A stretch of 5,382 bases of DNA from an uncultured Prevotella sp. (GCA_900769275.1 CAAGGA010000020.1:1-5382); one strand, 5' to 3'. Counted from the first letter of the stretch, positions 1-5,268 are shown. Notes: generated from the letters alone by a model not told the origin. Numbers and translations: made by a program.

Positions 1-60
1 TTCCATTCCTTTTTCCATTCCTTTTTCCATTCCTTTTTCCATTCCTTTTTCCATTCCTTT
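1..60 (-). repeat. Perfect 12-bp tandem repeat, five copies, in the 3' part of the Rpn-family gene
   Basis: The plus-strand unit TTCCATTCCTTT occurs five times without a mismatch and reaches the window edge, so the true copy number is unknown. On the minus strand each unit encodes Lys-Gly-Met-Glu. The unit length is a multiple of three, so copy-number changes by slippage would lengthen or shorten the tail without breaking the frame. Confidence 0.97.
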
Positions 61-792
61 TTGGAAACCTTCGTTCATTCCTCTCTCCACAGCATCTTCA
101 TATACGCAGATGTTGTCCCGATACACCTTAATGGCGGCATCGTATTTCAGTCTTTCTTCCCGTGAAAGAGCACTGATATCACTGATTTCGGATACCTTCT
201 TGAATATAGGGCTTTTTGCCGCCCATGGCAATTTGTTTAATGCTTCCATGTGTTTTAGTACATAAATCCAACGTTCAAAATCATTTTCACACTCGGTCTC
301 TTTCTTGTTGAAATAGGGTAGTTGAAGGAAAATCATACGTATGTCATCAGAGAATTGCTTCTTTGACTTCATGTCGTATAACGCAATATCCGTACGGAAT
401 TCTGTTCCTATGTCAATCTGTTGGAAATTGAGGAATGCGACGAAATATACGGCATGGATGTTGTATTTCCATTGAGAACCTCTCACTCCCTGTCGTGAGA
501 TGGCTTCGGAGACATAGTATATACTGCGTTTCTTGAAGAACGACTGTCCACGATTCTGCATCTCGACGATGATTTTCTCTCCGTCGCTTGTCTCGCATAG
601 CATGTCATAGATGAGCGAACGGTCATTCTCAAACTCTGCCGGTTGTTCTTTGTCGAGGAAGGTAATGTCCTTTATCTCCCTCTCTCCTTTGAGCAGATTG
701 TTCAAGAAGTCTATGAGCAGTACCTTGGACAACTCCTGTCCGAAGAGCATCTTGAAGCCGATATCCGTAAACGGGTTGATATATTTTCCCAT
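1..792 (-). CDS. Rpn-family recombination-promoting nuclease / PD-(D/E)XK nuclease-family transposase, 3' end cut off by window
   Basis: The reading frame opens at an ATG (790-792) and stays open to base 1, giving 264 visible residues; the C-terminus lies outside the window. The N-terminus (KYINPFTDIGFKMLFG) is typical of the PD-(D/E)XK transposase/Rpn family. The nuclease core is visible as D63, then E77-M-Q79 (a D...ExQ form of the catalytic motif), followed by the family's R-S-x-Y-Y segment at 89-93. In E. coli, Rpn proteins are DNA endonucleases that promote RecA-independent recombination; whether this one is active is inference. Residues 245-264 are five copies of Lys-Gly-Met-Glu, a tail common in Bacteroidota members. 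A clear promoter lies 46 bp upstream and the gene appears to be a single transcription unit. The start is chosen because it follows that promoter and begins the conserved N-terminus. Such genes are usually scattered, multi-copy accessory genes. Confidence 0.9.
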   Translation of the reverse strand, partial: MGKYINPFTDIGFKMLFGQELSKVLLIDFLNNLLKGEREIKDITFLDKEQPAEFENDRSLIYDMLCETSDGEKIIVEMQNRGQSFFKKRSIYYVSEAISRQGVRGSQWKYNIHAVYFVAFLNFQQIDIGTEFRTDIALYDMKSKKQFSDDIRMIFLQLPYFNKKETECENDFERWIYVLKHMEALNKLPWAAKSPIFKKVSEISDISALSREERLKYDAAIKVYRDNICVYEDAVERGMNEGFQKGMEKGMEKGMEKGMEKGME

Positions 793-837
793 AGTTACTT
801 AAAGATAGAGTGGATAAAACGATTCTTTTGTCTGCGA

Positions 838-869
838 CAAAAATAATAATAAATGCTGAAACCGCCAAA
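838..869 (-). promoter_or_regulatory. Bacteroidota-type promoter of the Rpn-family gene
   Basis: On the minus strand a TTTG (-33 element, 866-869) is followed after 20 bp by TATTTTTG (838-845), an exact match to the TAnnTTTG -7 consensus. Transcription would start near 831, leaving an A/T-rich leader of roughly 40 nt before the ATG at 792. The -33 element sits inside a perfect inverted repeat (GCCAAA at 864-869, TTTGGC at 873-878), which could be a regulator site or chance. Confidence 0.72.
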
Positions 870-993
870 TGTTTTGGCAGTATTTTTATTTCCCTCCTCG
901 GAATTGTTTCCGCAGTGGCATCGTCGTACACCTGACAGTATTGTTTCCATACTCCCTGCAACGGTATGGGCAACTATAGGGCCTGACCGCATG

Positions 994-1046
994 AAAATCA
1001 AAAAACAGTGCGTAATCCCTGACGACAACGATGGGAAAACGCACTG
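994..1046 (-). terminator. Rho-independent terminator downstream of tRNA-Arg
   Basis: CAGTGCGT (1006-1013) pairs perfectly with ACGCACTG (1039-1046). Inside, after a symmetric AA/AA internal loop, TCCC (1016-1019) pairs with GGGA (1033-1036). Read on the minus strand the stem is followed directly by six T, then GA, then four T (994-1005), the expected U-tract. The tRNA ends at 1111, so the precursor would carry about 65-110 nt of 3' trailer. Confidence 0.75.
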
Positions 1047-1064
1047 ATTTCTTGTTTCATACCC

Positions 1065-1089
1065 TCCTTTCATGACAGGCATGAAAGGA
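1065..1089. repeat. Perfect 10-bp inverted repeat between tRNA-Arg and its terminator
   Basis: TCCTTTCATG (1065-1074) and CATGAAAGGA (1080-1089) are exact reverse complements around a 5-nt loop. No T-run follows on either strand, so it does not look like a terminator. In the tRNA precursor it would form a hairpin about 22 nt beyond the mature 3' end, where it could affect trailer processing; that role is inference. Confidence 0.65.
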
Positions 1090-1110
1090 AAGATGGTTAT
1101 GATGGGTAGG

Positions 1111-1182
1111 TGGTCCGCTCGAGAATCGAACTCGAATCTAATCTTTAGGAGAGACTTATTCTATCCATTGAACTAGCAGACC
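1111..1182 (-). tRNA. tRNA-Arg, anticodon CCT
   Basis: The minus strand folds into a complete 72-nt cloverleaf. Acceptor stem GGTCTGC pairs with GCGGACC (one T-G wobble). The D arm is GTTC/GAAT with GG in its loop. The anticodon stem AGTCT/AGATT encloses loop CTCCTAA, giving anticodon CCT (bases 1147-1149), which reads the arginine codon AGG. The variable loop is 4 nt, and the T arm is TCGAG/CTCGA with loop TTCGATT. The discriminator base is A. The genome continues CCT rather than CCA, so the CCA end must be added by nucleotidyltransferase. The gene has its own promoter at 1233-1264 and a terminator at 994-1046, and it lies 135 bp downstream of the last FKBP stop codon on the same strand. Confidence 0.96.
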
Positions 1183-1185
1183 CCG

Positions 1186-1230
1186 TCCGCATCGTGACGG
1201 TCTCGGACGAGACTGTAACACGAATGCGGA
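1186..1230 (-). other. Structured 5' leader of the tRNA-Arg precursor
   Basis: Between promoter and mature tRNA, 1186-1196 pairs with 1219-1230 (11 bp with one bulged base), and inside it GTCTC (1200-1204) pairs with GAGAC (1209-1213) around a 4-nt loop. The hairpin ends three bases before the mature 5' end. Transcription predicted to begin near 1226 would trim the outermost pairs but keep most of the stem. A role in RNase P presentation or leader stability is possible but inferred. Confidence 0.55.
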
Positions 1231-1232
1231 TG

Positions 1233-1264
1233 CAAAGTTAATAAATTCTTTTCTTTTTTGCAAA
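1233..1264 (-). promoter_or_regulatory. Promoter of tRNA-Arg
   Basis: On the minus strand TTTG (1261-1264) is followed after exactly 20 bp by TAACTTTG (1233-1240), a full match to the Bacteroidota -33/-7 consensus (TTTG, about 20 bp, TAnnTTTG). The spacer is strongly A/T-rich. Transcription should start near 1226, about 44 nt ahead of the mature tRNA. Confidence 0.82.
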
Positions 1265-1317
1265 TTAACGGGCGGAAAAGTGTCGGTAACAGGTTTGCTG
1301 CTTCCGGTTTCTCCCTT

Positions 1318-2310
1318 TTATTTCTTCCTTTTGGCGGCAGTCTTTTTGGCTGGCACTTTCTTGGCAGGTGTGAGCTTGGCGGCAGGGACTGCGGTCTCGG
1401 CCGGCTCTGCTTCTTTCTTTTCACCTACGATTTCTACGAGTTCTACCTTGAAGATAAGGGTGGAATAGGGAGGTATCTGTCCTGCCTCACGCTCTCCGTA
1501 TGCGAGCTCTTCCGGTATGTAGAGTTCCCATGTTGAGCCGACCGGCATCATGGTGAGAGCCTCTGTCCATCCTTTTATGACCTGCGTAGGGCGGAATTTG
1601 GTAGTCTGCGGATTGCGCTTGTAGCTGGAATCGAAGACTGTTCCGTCGAGGAGTCGTCCTTCATACTTCACCGTCACTTCCTGATTAGCCTGCGGAACGC
1701 TGCCCTCTCCCTTTACGAGGACTTTGTACTGCAGTCCGGACGGGAGCGTCACGACGCCCTCTTTCTGTGCGTTCTCAGCGAGGAAAGCCTTGCCTTCTTC
1801 GCGGTTCTTGCCGTAGAGTCGCTCTTTCTTTTCCTGCTTCAGGCGTTCCACTGTCTTGGAGGAGTTGGTTGCTGCCTCGGCGACTGTGATGACGCTCGTA
1901 TCGTTTGTGATGCCTGCAATGAATCCTTGTATGAACCTGGCGTCGTCAATAGTGCCTGTAGTGCCCTCCAGTTCGTTTTTCAGGCTTGGCATTATGCGGT
2001 CGTTGACGGTCTTGGCTATATCCATTCCCTGTATGTAGGCTGCCTTGCTTGGGTTGTTGGCATCAGCTATGGCTTCCTTGAATCCTGCGATGAAGTCTGC
2101 CATATAGGCAGTGTCTATCTTGTTTTGCAGGAGGTAACTGATGAGTCCGTTGGTGGATGCCATGCCTGCGATATAGCTGAGGGAGTCGTTGGCGGTGACA
2201 AGCGGTGCGGGAACTGGTTCCTTGCTTGCTGTCTTTTCTTTCTTTTCCTTGGCAGAAACCATGGCGAAGCCTATCGTTACTGCCATGAGGAGGATAGTAA
2301 TCTTCTTCAT
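1318..2310 (-). CDS. Secreted FKBP-type peptidyl-prolyl cis-trans isomerase with a basic C-terminal tail, 330 aa
   Basis: The protein catalyses cis-trans isomerisation of prolyl bonds. Residues 1-20 (MKK, hydrophobic core, then VSA) form a signal peptide with predicted cleavage after Ala20 and no lipobox Cys, so the product should be periplasmic. Residues 40-185 match the FKBP N-terminal dimerisation/linker region, including a charged helix at 152-180. The FKBP fold covers about 192-294 and keeps the standard pocket residues Y216, F226, D227, F239, V244-I245, W248, Y271, I279 and F287. The last 34 residues (297-330) are unusual: an acidic stretch, then a Lys/Ala/Pro run ending in KRKK that resembles histone-H1-like or DNA/RNA-binding tails. 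It is the third gene of a same-strand set of paralogues, 76 bp after the lipoprotein gene. The isomerase call is secure; the role of the tail is unknown. Confidence 0.94.
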   Translation of the reverse strand: MKKITILLMAVTIGFAMVSAKEKKEKTASKEPVPAPLVTANDSLSYIAGMASTNGLISYLLQNKIDTAYMADFIAGFKEAIADANNPSKAAYIQGMDIAKTVNDRIMPSLKNELEGTTGTIDDARFIQGFIAGITNDTSVITVAEAATNSSKTVERLKQEKKERLYGKNREEGKAFLAENAQKEGVVTLPSGLQYKVLVKGEGSVPQANQEVTVKYEGRLLDGTVFDSSYKRNPQTTKFRPTQVIKGWTEALTMMPVGSTWELYIPEELAYGEREAGQIPPYSTLIFKVELVEIVGEKKEAEPAETAVPAAKLTPAKKVPAKKTAAKRKK

Positions 2311-2329
2311 TCTTTTCTGTTTTTATGAG

Positions 2330-2369
2330 GAGGGTACGGAGCTACTTACATGCTCCGTACCCTCTTTTT
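2330..2369 (+). terminator. Strong hairpin with T-run, lying between two minus-strand FKBP genes
   Basis: GAGGGTACGGAGC (2330-2342) is an exact reverse complement of 2352-2364, a 13-bp G/C-rich stem with a 9-nt loop. On the plus strand it is followed at once by five T (2365-2369), the form of a rho-independent terminator for plus-strand RNA. On the minus strand, the direction of both flanking genes, the stem is followed by CTCATAAAAACAG with no T-run. In the operon mRNA it would therefore be an intercistronic structure that could set relative expression. No plus-strand gene is seen upstream that would need it, so the strand is uncertain. Confidence 0.5.
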
Positions 2370-2386
2370 CATGACGTTACGTCGTG

Positions 2387-3262
2387 TTATTTCTTGATGC
2401 TGATAAGCTCCATCTTGAAGATGAGAGTAGAGAAAGGCTTTATCTGATTTGACTGACGCTCGCCGTAAGCCAGTTGCTGGGGGATATATACTTCCCATAC
2501 TGAGCCTACAGGCATGTGGCAGAGGGCTTCCGTCCATCCCTTAATGACCTGATTGACGGCGAAATCGACGGGCTGTCCGCGCTTGTAGGAGCTGTCGAAG
2601 ACGGTGCCGTCGAGGAGTCTGCCCTCATAGTGTACGGTTACTACGGAGGTGTCGGCAGGGATTGCTCCGTTGCCTTCCTTGATGACTTTGTACTGTACGC
2701 CGCTCGGAAGCACCTTTACGCCTTCTTTCTTGGCGTTCTCGGCGAGGAACTTCTCGCCTGCGGCCTTGTTCTCGCCGTACTGCTTCTCGGCATATTCTGC
2801 CTTTATCTGCTGCATTTTCTTCTGTGCTGTCTCGGCTGCCTTGTCCATTGTCATGAGTTGTTTCTTTCCTGTGGTGCCTGCTATGAAGCCTGCGAGGAAG
2901 TTCTTCATGGAGATGGTCTTGGTAGAGTCATTGCCGAAGAGTTCGTAGTTGATACCCTTTACCATTTGGTTTGATATCTGCTGACCGATTTGTATGCCAG
3001 CATAGTAGGCGGCAGTCTGCTTGTCGTCGCCTGCATTGGCACCCTCGTTGAGTCCCTTGATAAAGGCTTCCATGTTGGTGGTATCCACTCCAAGCTGGTT
3101 GGCGAGATACTCCTTGAGTCCGTTGGTCTGTGCCAGACCGATGGCATAACTTACGGTGTCGATGTCATTCTTGAGGTTTGCACTCGGAGAGTTGCCGCAA
3201 GAAGAGAAAGAGATTGCAGCCGATACGATAGCGATGATGGCTGCGAAGGTAAACTTTTTCAT
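2387..3262 (-). CDS. FKBP-type peptidyl-prolyl cis-trans isomerase, predicted lipoprotein, 291 aa
   Basis: The N-terminus (MKKFTFAAIIAIV...) is a lipoprotein signal peptide ending in the lipobox-like FSSC, with lipidated Cys22; Phe at -3 is a little unusual. The following residues, GNSPS, contain no acidic export signal of the kind known from Bacteroidota surface lipoproteins, so periplasmic-face anchoring is more likely. The N-terminal FKBP dimerisation/linker domain spans about 34-175, with a charged helix around 140-175. The catalytic FKBP domain follows (about 187-291), with Y212, F222, D223, F234, V239-I240, W243, Y266, I274 and F282 all present. It resembles the Mip/FkpA/FklB group that helps fold envelope proteins. 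It lies between two paralogues, 89 bp after the fklB-like gene, with no clear promoter of its own. It shares the segment G-R-L-L-D-G-T-V-F-D-S-S-Y-K-R with the 330-aa protein, so these two are the closer pair. Confidence 0.94.
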   Translation of the reverse strand: MKKFTFAAIIAIVSAAISFSSCGNSPSANLKNDIDTVSYAIGLAQTNGLKEYLANQLGVDTTNMEAFIKGLNEGANAGDDKQTAAYYAGIQIGQQISNQMVKGINYELFGNDSTKTISMKNFLAGFIAGTTGKKQLMTMDKAAETAQKKMQQIKAEYAEKQYGENKAAGEKFLAENAKKEGVKVLPSGVQYKVIKEGNGAIPADTSVVTVHYEGRLLDGTVFDSSYKRGQPVDFAVNQVIKGWTEALCHMPVGSVWEVYIPQQLAYGERQSNQIKPFSTLIFKMELISIKK

Positions 3263-3307
3263 TTCTTTAAGTTTGAATTATTATTTTTTTTGTTTTTAGT
3301 TTAGTTA

Positions 3308-3345
3308 ATTGTTTTCGTGATTTCTCAAGCGTCATACGAAACAAT
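3308..3345. repeat. Imperfect inverted repeat in the gap between fklB-like and lipoprotein FKBP genes
   Basis: ATTGTTTTCGT (3308-3318) pairs with ACGAAACAAT (3336-3345): ten base pairs with one bulged T and a 17-nt loop. It lies 6 bp past the fklB-like stop codon. Minus-strand sequence after it is A-rich rather than T-rich, so it is not a standard terminator; an intercistronic processing or stability element is possible. Confidence 0.45.
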
Positions 3346-3351
3346 CATACC

Positions 3352-3957
3352 TTACTTCACCTCGATTAGCTCAACGTCGAAGATGAGGGCGGCGTAAGGC
3401 GGTATGGCTCCTGCTGCTCCTGCCTCACCGTATGCGAGGTTGTAAGGTATGAAGAAGCGGTATTTCGCTCCCTCTTTCATCAACTGGAGTCCCTCCGTCC
3501 ATCCTGCTATGACACCATTGAGGGGGAATGCTGCGGGTTCACCGCGCTGCAGGCTGCTGTCGAAGACCGTGCCGTTGGTGAGGAAGCCCTCGTAATGGCA
3601 CACTACGGTATCGGTAGCCTTGGGCGACTTGCCCGTGCCCTCCTTGATTACGGTGTACTGCAATCCGGATTCCGTTACGACAACTCCTTCTTTCTTGGCA
3701 TTCTCAGCGAGGTATTTCTCTCCCTCCTCACGTGCTTTCTTTCCGTTCTCGGCTGCCTTGGCGCGCTGCTTAGCTTCCTGCTCCTGAAAGAATTTCTGTA
3801 CTATCTGCTGGCTCTCAGCCTGTGAGACCTTGAGTTCCGCACCGCTGAGGGTGTCCTTGATTGCCTGAGCGAAATCATCGATGTTCAGGCTTTCTGCGCC
3901 CATACTCTTGAGTTGGGACCCGATGCCCAATCCGAGGGCGTAGCTTACTTTATCCAT
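3352..3957 (-). CDS. fklB: Cytoplasmic FklB-like FKBP-type peptidyl-prolyl cis-trans isomerase, 201 aa
   Basis: This prolyl isomerase has no signal peptide; the mature-type N-terminus MDKVSYALGLGIG is the conserved opening of the FKBP N-terminal dimerisation domain, which supports the chosen ATG. The length is close to E. coli FklB (FKBP22, about 206 aa). Residues 1-45 form the dimerisation helices, 45-92 a long charged helix, and about 98-201 the FKBP domain. Pocket residues Y122, F132, D133, F144, V149-I150, W153, Y176, I185 and F193 are all present. It is the first gene of the minus-strand FKBP cluster and probably leads an operon from the promoter element at 4015-4022. It is the only one of the three predicted to stay in the cytoplasm. 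The symbol is by similarity of architecture, not by a database match. Confidence 0.93.
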   Translation of the reverse strand: MDKVSYALGLGIGSQLKSMGAESLNIDDFAQAIKDTLSGAELKVSQAESQQIVQKFFQEQEAKQRAKAAENGKKAREEGEKYLAENAKKEGVVVTESGLQYTVIKEGTGKSPKATDTVVCHYEGFLTNGTVFDSSLQRGEPAAFPLNGVIAGWTEGLQLMKEGAKYRFFIPYNLAYGEAGAAGAIPPYAALIFDVELIEVK

Positions 3958-4014
3958 TGGGTAATTAATATGTATTTTTTTGTAAAAAAATTAAATCTTA
4001 TGAAAATCAAGGTG

Positions 4015-4022
4015 CAAAGTTA
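4015..4022 (-). promoter_or_regulatory. -7 promoter element for the FKBP gene cluster
   Basis: TAACTTTG on the minus strand is an exact TAnnTTTG match and the same octamer as in the tRNA promoter. No TTTG is found at the usual 19-21 bp upstream, so the -33 half is weak or absent and the site may depend on an activator. The predicted leader of about 50 nt is very A/T-rich and includes an 8-bp inverted repeat, ATTTTTTT/AAAAAAAT, at 3974-3991. Confidence 0.55.
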
Positions 4023-4040
4023 ATATTTTTCCTTGAAACC

Positions 4041-4073
4041 TTTGGTCTATTTCCGAAAAAAATACTATTTTTG
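4041..4073 (+). promoter_or_regulatory. Promoter of the sirtuin-aroQ unit
   Basis: TTTG (4041-4044) is followed after 21 bp by TATTTTTG (4066-4073), matching the Bacteroidota -33/-7 consensus. Transcription would start near 4080, about 22 nt before the ATG at 4102. Its position rules out the longer upstream reading-frame extension of the sirtuin. It faces away from the FKBP promoter element at 4015-4022. Confidence 0.7.
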
Positions 4074-4101
4074 TACATTCTTAATATTTACGCGTGAGAA
4101 A

Positions 4102-4830
4102 ATGAAGAAGAAAGTGGTCGTTTTAACTGGTGCCGGGATGTCCGTAGAGAGCGGGCTGAGCACCTTCCGTGACGCCGGCGGGCTGTGGGACAACTATCCC
4201 GTGATGAAAGTGGCGAGCCATCAGGGGTGGCTTGACAACCCCTGTTACGTCAACGACTTCTACAATATGCTGAGGGTGAAGTACAAGGACGTGCAGCCGA
4301 ACCAAGGACACATACTGCTCAAGTCCCTCGAAGAGTACTATGATGTCACCATCGTGACGCAGAACGTGGATAATCTGCATGAGGTGGCAGGCTCATCGAA
4401 TGTCATCCACCTGCATGGTGAGATGATGAAGATGTGCTCAAGCCGCGATGTGGATAACCCCCGTTACCACGTCACGCTGCCGCACGAAGGATTTGGGGAG
4501 ACGGGGCTTGAGGTGCCGCACGATGAGAAAGCCGGAGACGGCTCCCTGCTGCGCCCTTTCATCGTCTTCTTCGAGGAGAACGTGCCTAATATGTACGACG
4601 CTGCCCGGGTGGCGCAGGAGGCTGACGTGTTCATCATCATCGGCACCTCGCTCAACGTCTATCCCGCTGCAGGACTGGTGCAGTACGTGAGACCTGACGT
4701 CCCGGTATATCTCATTGACCCGAAACCTGTCACCTCAAGGCGCAACATGACGCATATTCAGGCCGGCGCAAGCGAGGGCATGCGCCAACTTTTCTCCCTA
4801 CTCACGGGAAAAGAACCGGACAAGGAATAA
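4102..4830 (+). CDS. Sir2-family NAD-dependent protein deacylase (sirtuin) without the zinc-binding cysteines, 242 aa
   Basis: Sirtuins remove acyl groups from lysine side chains, consuming NAD+ and releasing nicotinamide and O-acyl-ADP-ribose. The NAD-binding motifs are clear: GAGMSVESGL (10-19), TFRD (21-24), TQNVDNLH (86-93) and GTS (181-183), with catalytic His105 in HLHG. The segment where bacterial sirtuins carry two Cys-x-x-Cys pairs (about 107-150) has a single Cys, C112, so no zinc site can form; I recall similar cysteine loss in other Bacteroidota sirtuins. The usual W-F-G-E is F-F-E-E here (156-159). The CobB/SIRT5 acyl-pocket Tyr-x-x-Arg reads Y54-N-M-L57, with Arg one residue later at 58, so desuccinylase activity is uncertain. 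The frame stays open upstream to a TTG at 4033, but that would cover the -7 element; ATG 4102 starts the conserved sequence. aroQ follows after 21 bp. Confidence 0.92.
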   Translation: MKKKVVVLTGAGMSVESGLSTFRDAGGLWDNYPVMKVASHQGWLDNPCYVNDFYNMLRVKYKDVQPNQGHILLKSLEEYYDVTIVTQNVDNLHEVAGSSNVIHLHGEMMKMCSSRDVDNPRYHVTLPHEGFGETGLEVPHDEKAGDGSLLRPFIVFFEENVPNMYDAARVAQEADVFIIIGTSLNVYPAAGLVQYVRPDVPVYLIDPKPVTSRRNMTHIQAGASEGMRQLFSLLTGKEPDKE

Positions 4831-4851
4831 TTTTTTTCTGCTATATCACAC

Positions 4852-5268
4852 ATGAAAATACTGATAATCAACGGTCCCAACCTCAACCTGTTGGGCGTAA
4901 GAGAACCGGGAATCTACGGTGACTCCTCGTTCGAGTCATACCTCCCAAAGTTAAAGCTCCGCTTCCCCGACACGGAACTGGAGTATTACCAGAGCAACAT
5001 TGAGGGCGAGCTGATAAACAAGATGCAGGAAGTGGGCTTCACTTACGACGGCATCGTGCTCAATGCCGGTGCCTACACGCATACCTCCATTGCCCTCCAC
5101 GACTGCATCAAGAGTCTCCGCTGCCCCGTCATCGAAGTGCACATCAGCAATGTCCACACCCGTGAGGAGTTCCGTCACCACAGCTATATCTCCCCCGCCT
5201 GCAAGGGCGTAATATGCGGTTTCGGTCTCGACTCCTACCGCCTTGCCGTCAGTGCGCTGGTGGGTTAG
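4852..5268 (+). CDS. aroQ: Type II 3-dehydroquinate dehydratase, 138 aa
   Basis: AroQ dehydrates 3-dehydroquinate to 3-dehydroshikimate, the third step of the shikimate pathway to aromatic amino acids and folate; family members are cytoplasmic dodecamers. The signature NGPNLNLLG opens the protein at 7-15. Catalytic and binding residues are R17, Y22 (the catalytic tyrosine, in IYG), N71 and H77 within NAGAYTHTS, H97 in VHISN, and R108. The length is normal for the family, so the C-terminus is complete although the stop codon is part of an octamer repeat. The gene starts 21 bp after the sirtuin stop, with a T-run (4831-4837) but no clear terminator or new promoter between them, so co-transcription is likely. 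No Shine-Dalgarno motif is seen. Confidence 0.97.
   Translation: MKILIINGPNLNLLGVREPGIYGDSSFESYLPKLKLRFPDTELEYYQSNIEGELINKMQEVGFTYDGIVLNAGAYTHTSIALHDCIKSLRCPVIEVHISNVHTREEFRHHSYISPACKGVICGFGLDSYRLAVSALVG

Larger units (their letters stand above)
793..1110. other. Non-coding interval between the Rpn-family gene and tRNA-Arg
   Basis: No convincing gene lies in these 318 bases. They contain the Rpn promoter (838-869), the terminator downstream of the tRNA (994-1046) and a further hairpin (1065-1089). Bases 890-990 hold nothing assignable beyond a 6-bp inverted repeat (CCATAC 947-952, GTATGG 964-969) and a 9-bp direct repeat, ATTGTTTCC, at 903-911 and 940-948. The short open frames across it overlap the terminator and resemble no family I know. 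Confidence 0.75.

Noticed and set aside
853..1047. Open frame of 64 codons on the plus strand in the 793-1110 interval
   Set aside because: It overlaps the tRNA terminator, resembles no family, and has no promoter match ahead of it.
1065..1089. Perfect inverted repeat as the tRNA terminator
   Set aside because: No T-run follows on either strand, and a better terminator lies just beyond at 994-1046.
1111..1182. tRNA-Arg as an integration site for an element carrying the Rpn-family gene
   Set aside because: I see no integrase and no second copy of the tRNA 3' end within the window; the gene lies beyond a normal terminator.
1927..2328. 133-codon plus-strand open frame
   Set aside because: It is antisense to the secreted FKBP gene, whose protein is clearly conserved; the frame is Cys/Val/Gly-rich shadow sequence.
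2516..2974. 152-codon plus-strand open frame
   Set aside because: It is antisense to the lipoprotein FKBP gene and has a Cys/Leu-rich composition typical of a complement-strand shadow.
4033..4101. 23-residue N-terminal extension of the sirtuin from a TTG start
   Set aside because: It would span the -7 promoter element and adds non-conserved residues before the standard sirtuin start.
4831..4851. T-run after the sirtuin stop as a terminator
   Set aside because: No convincing stem precedes it and aroQ starts immediately after, so read-through is more likely.
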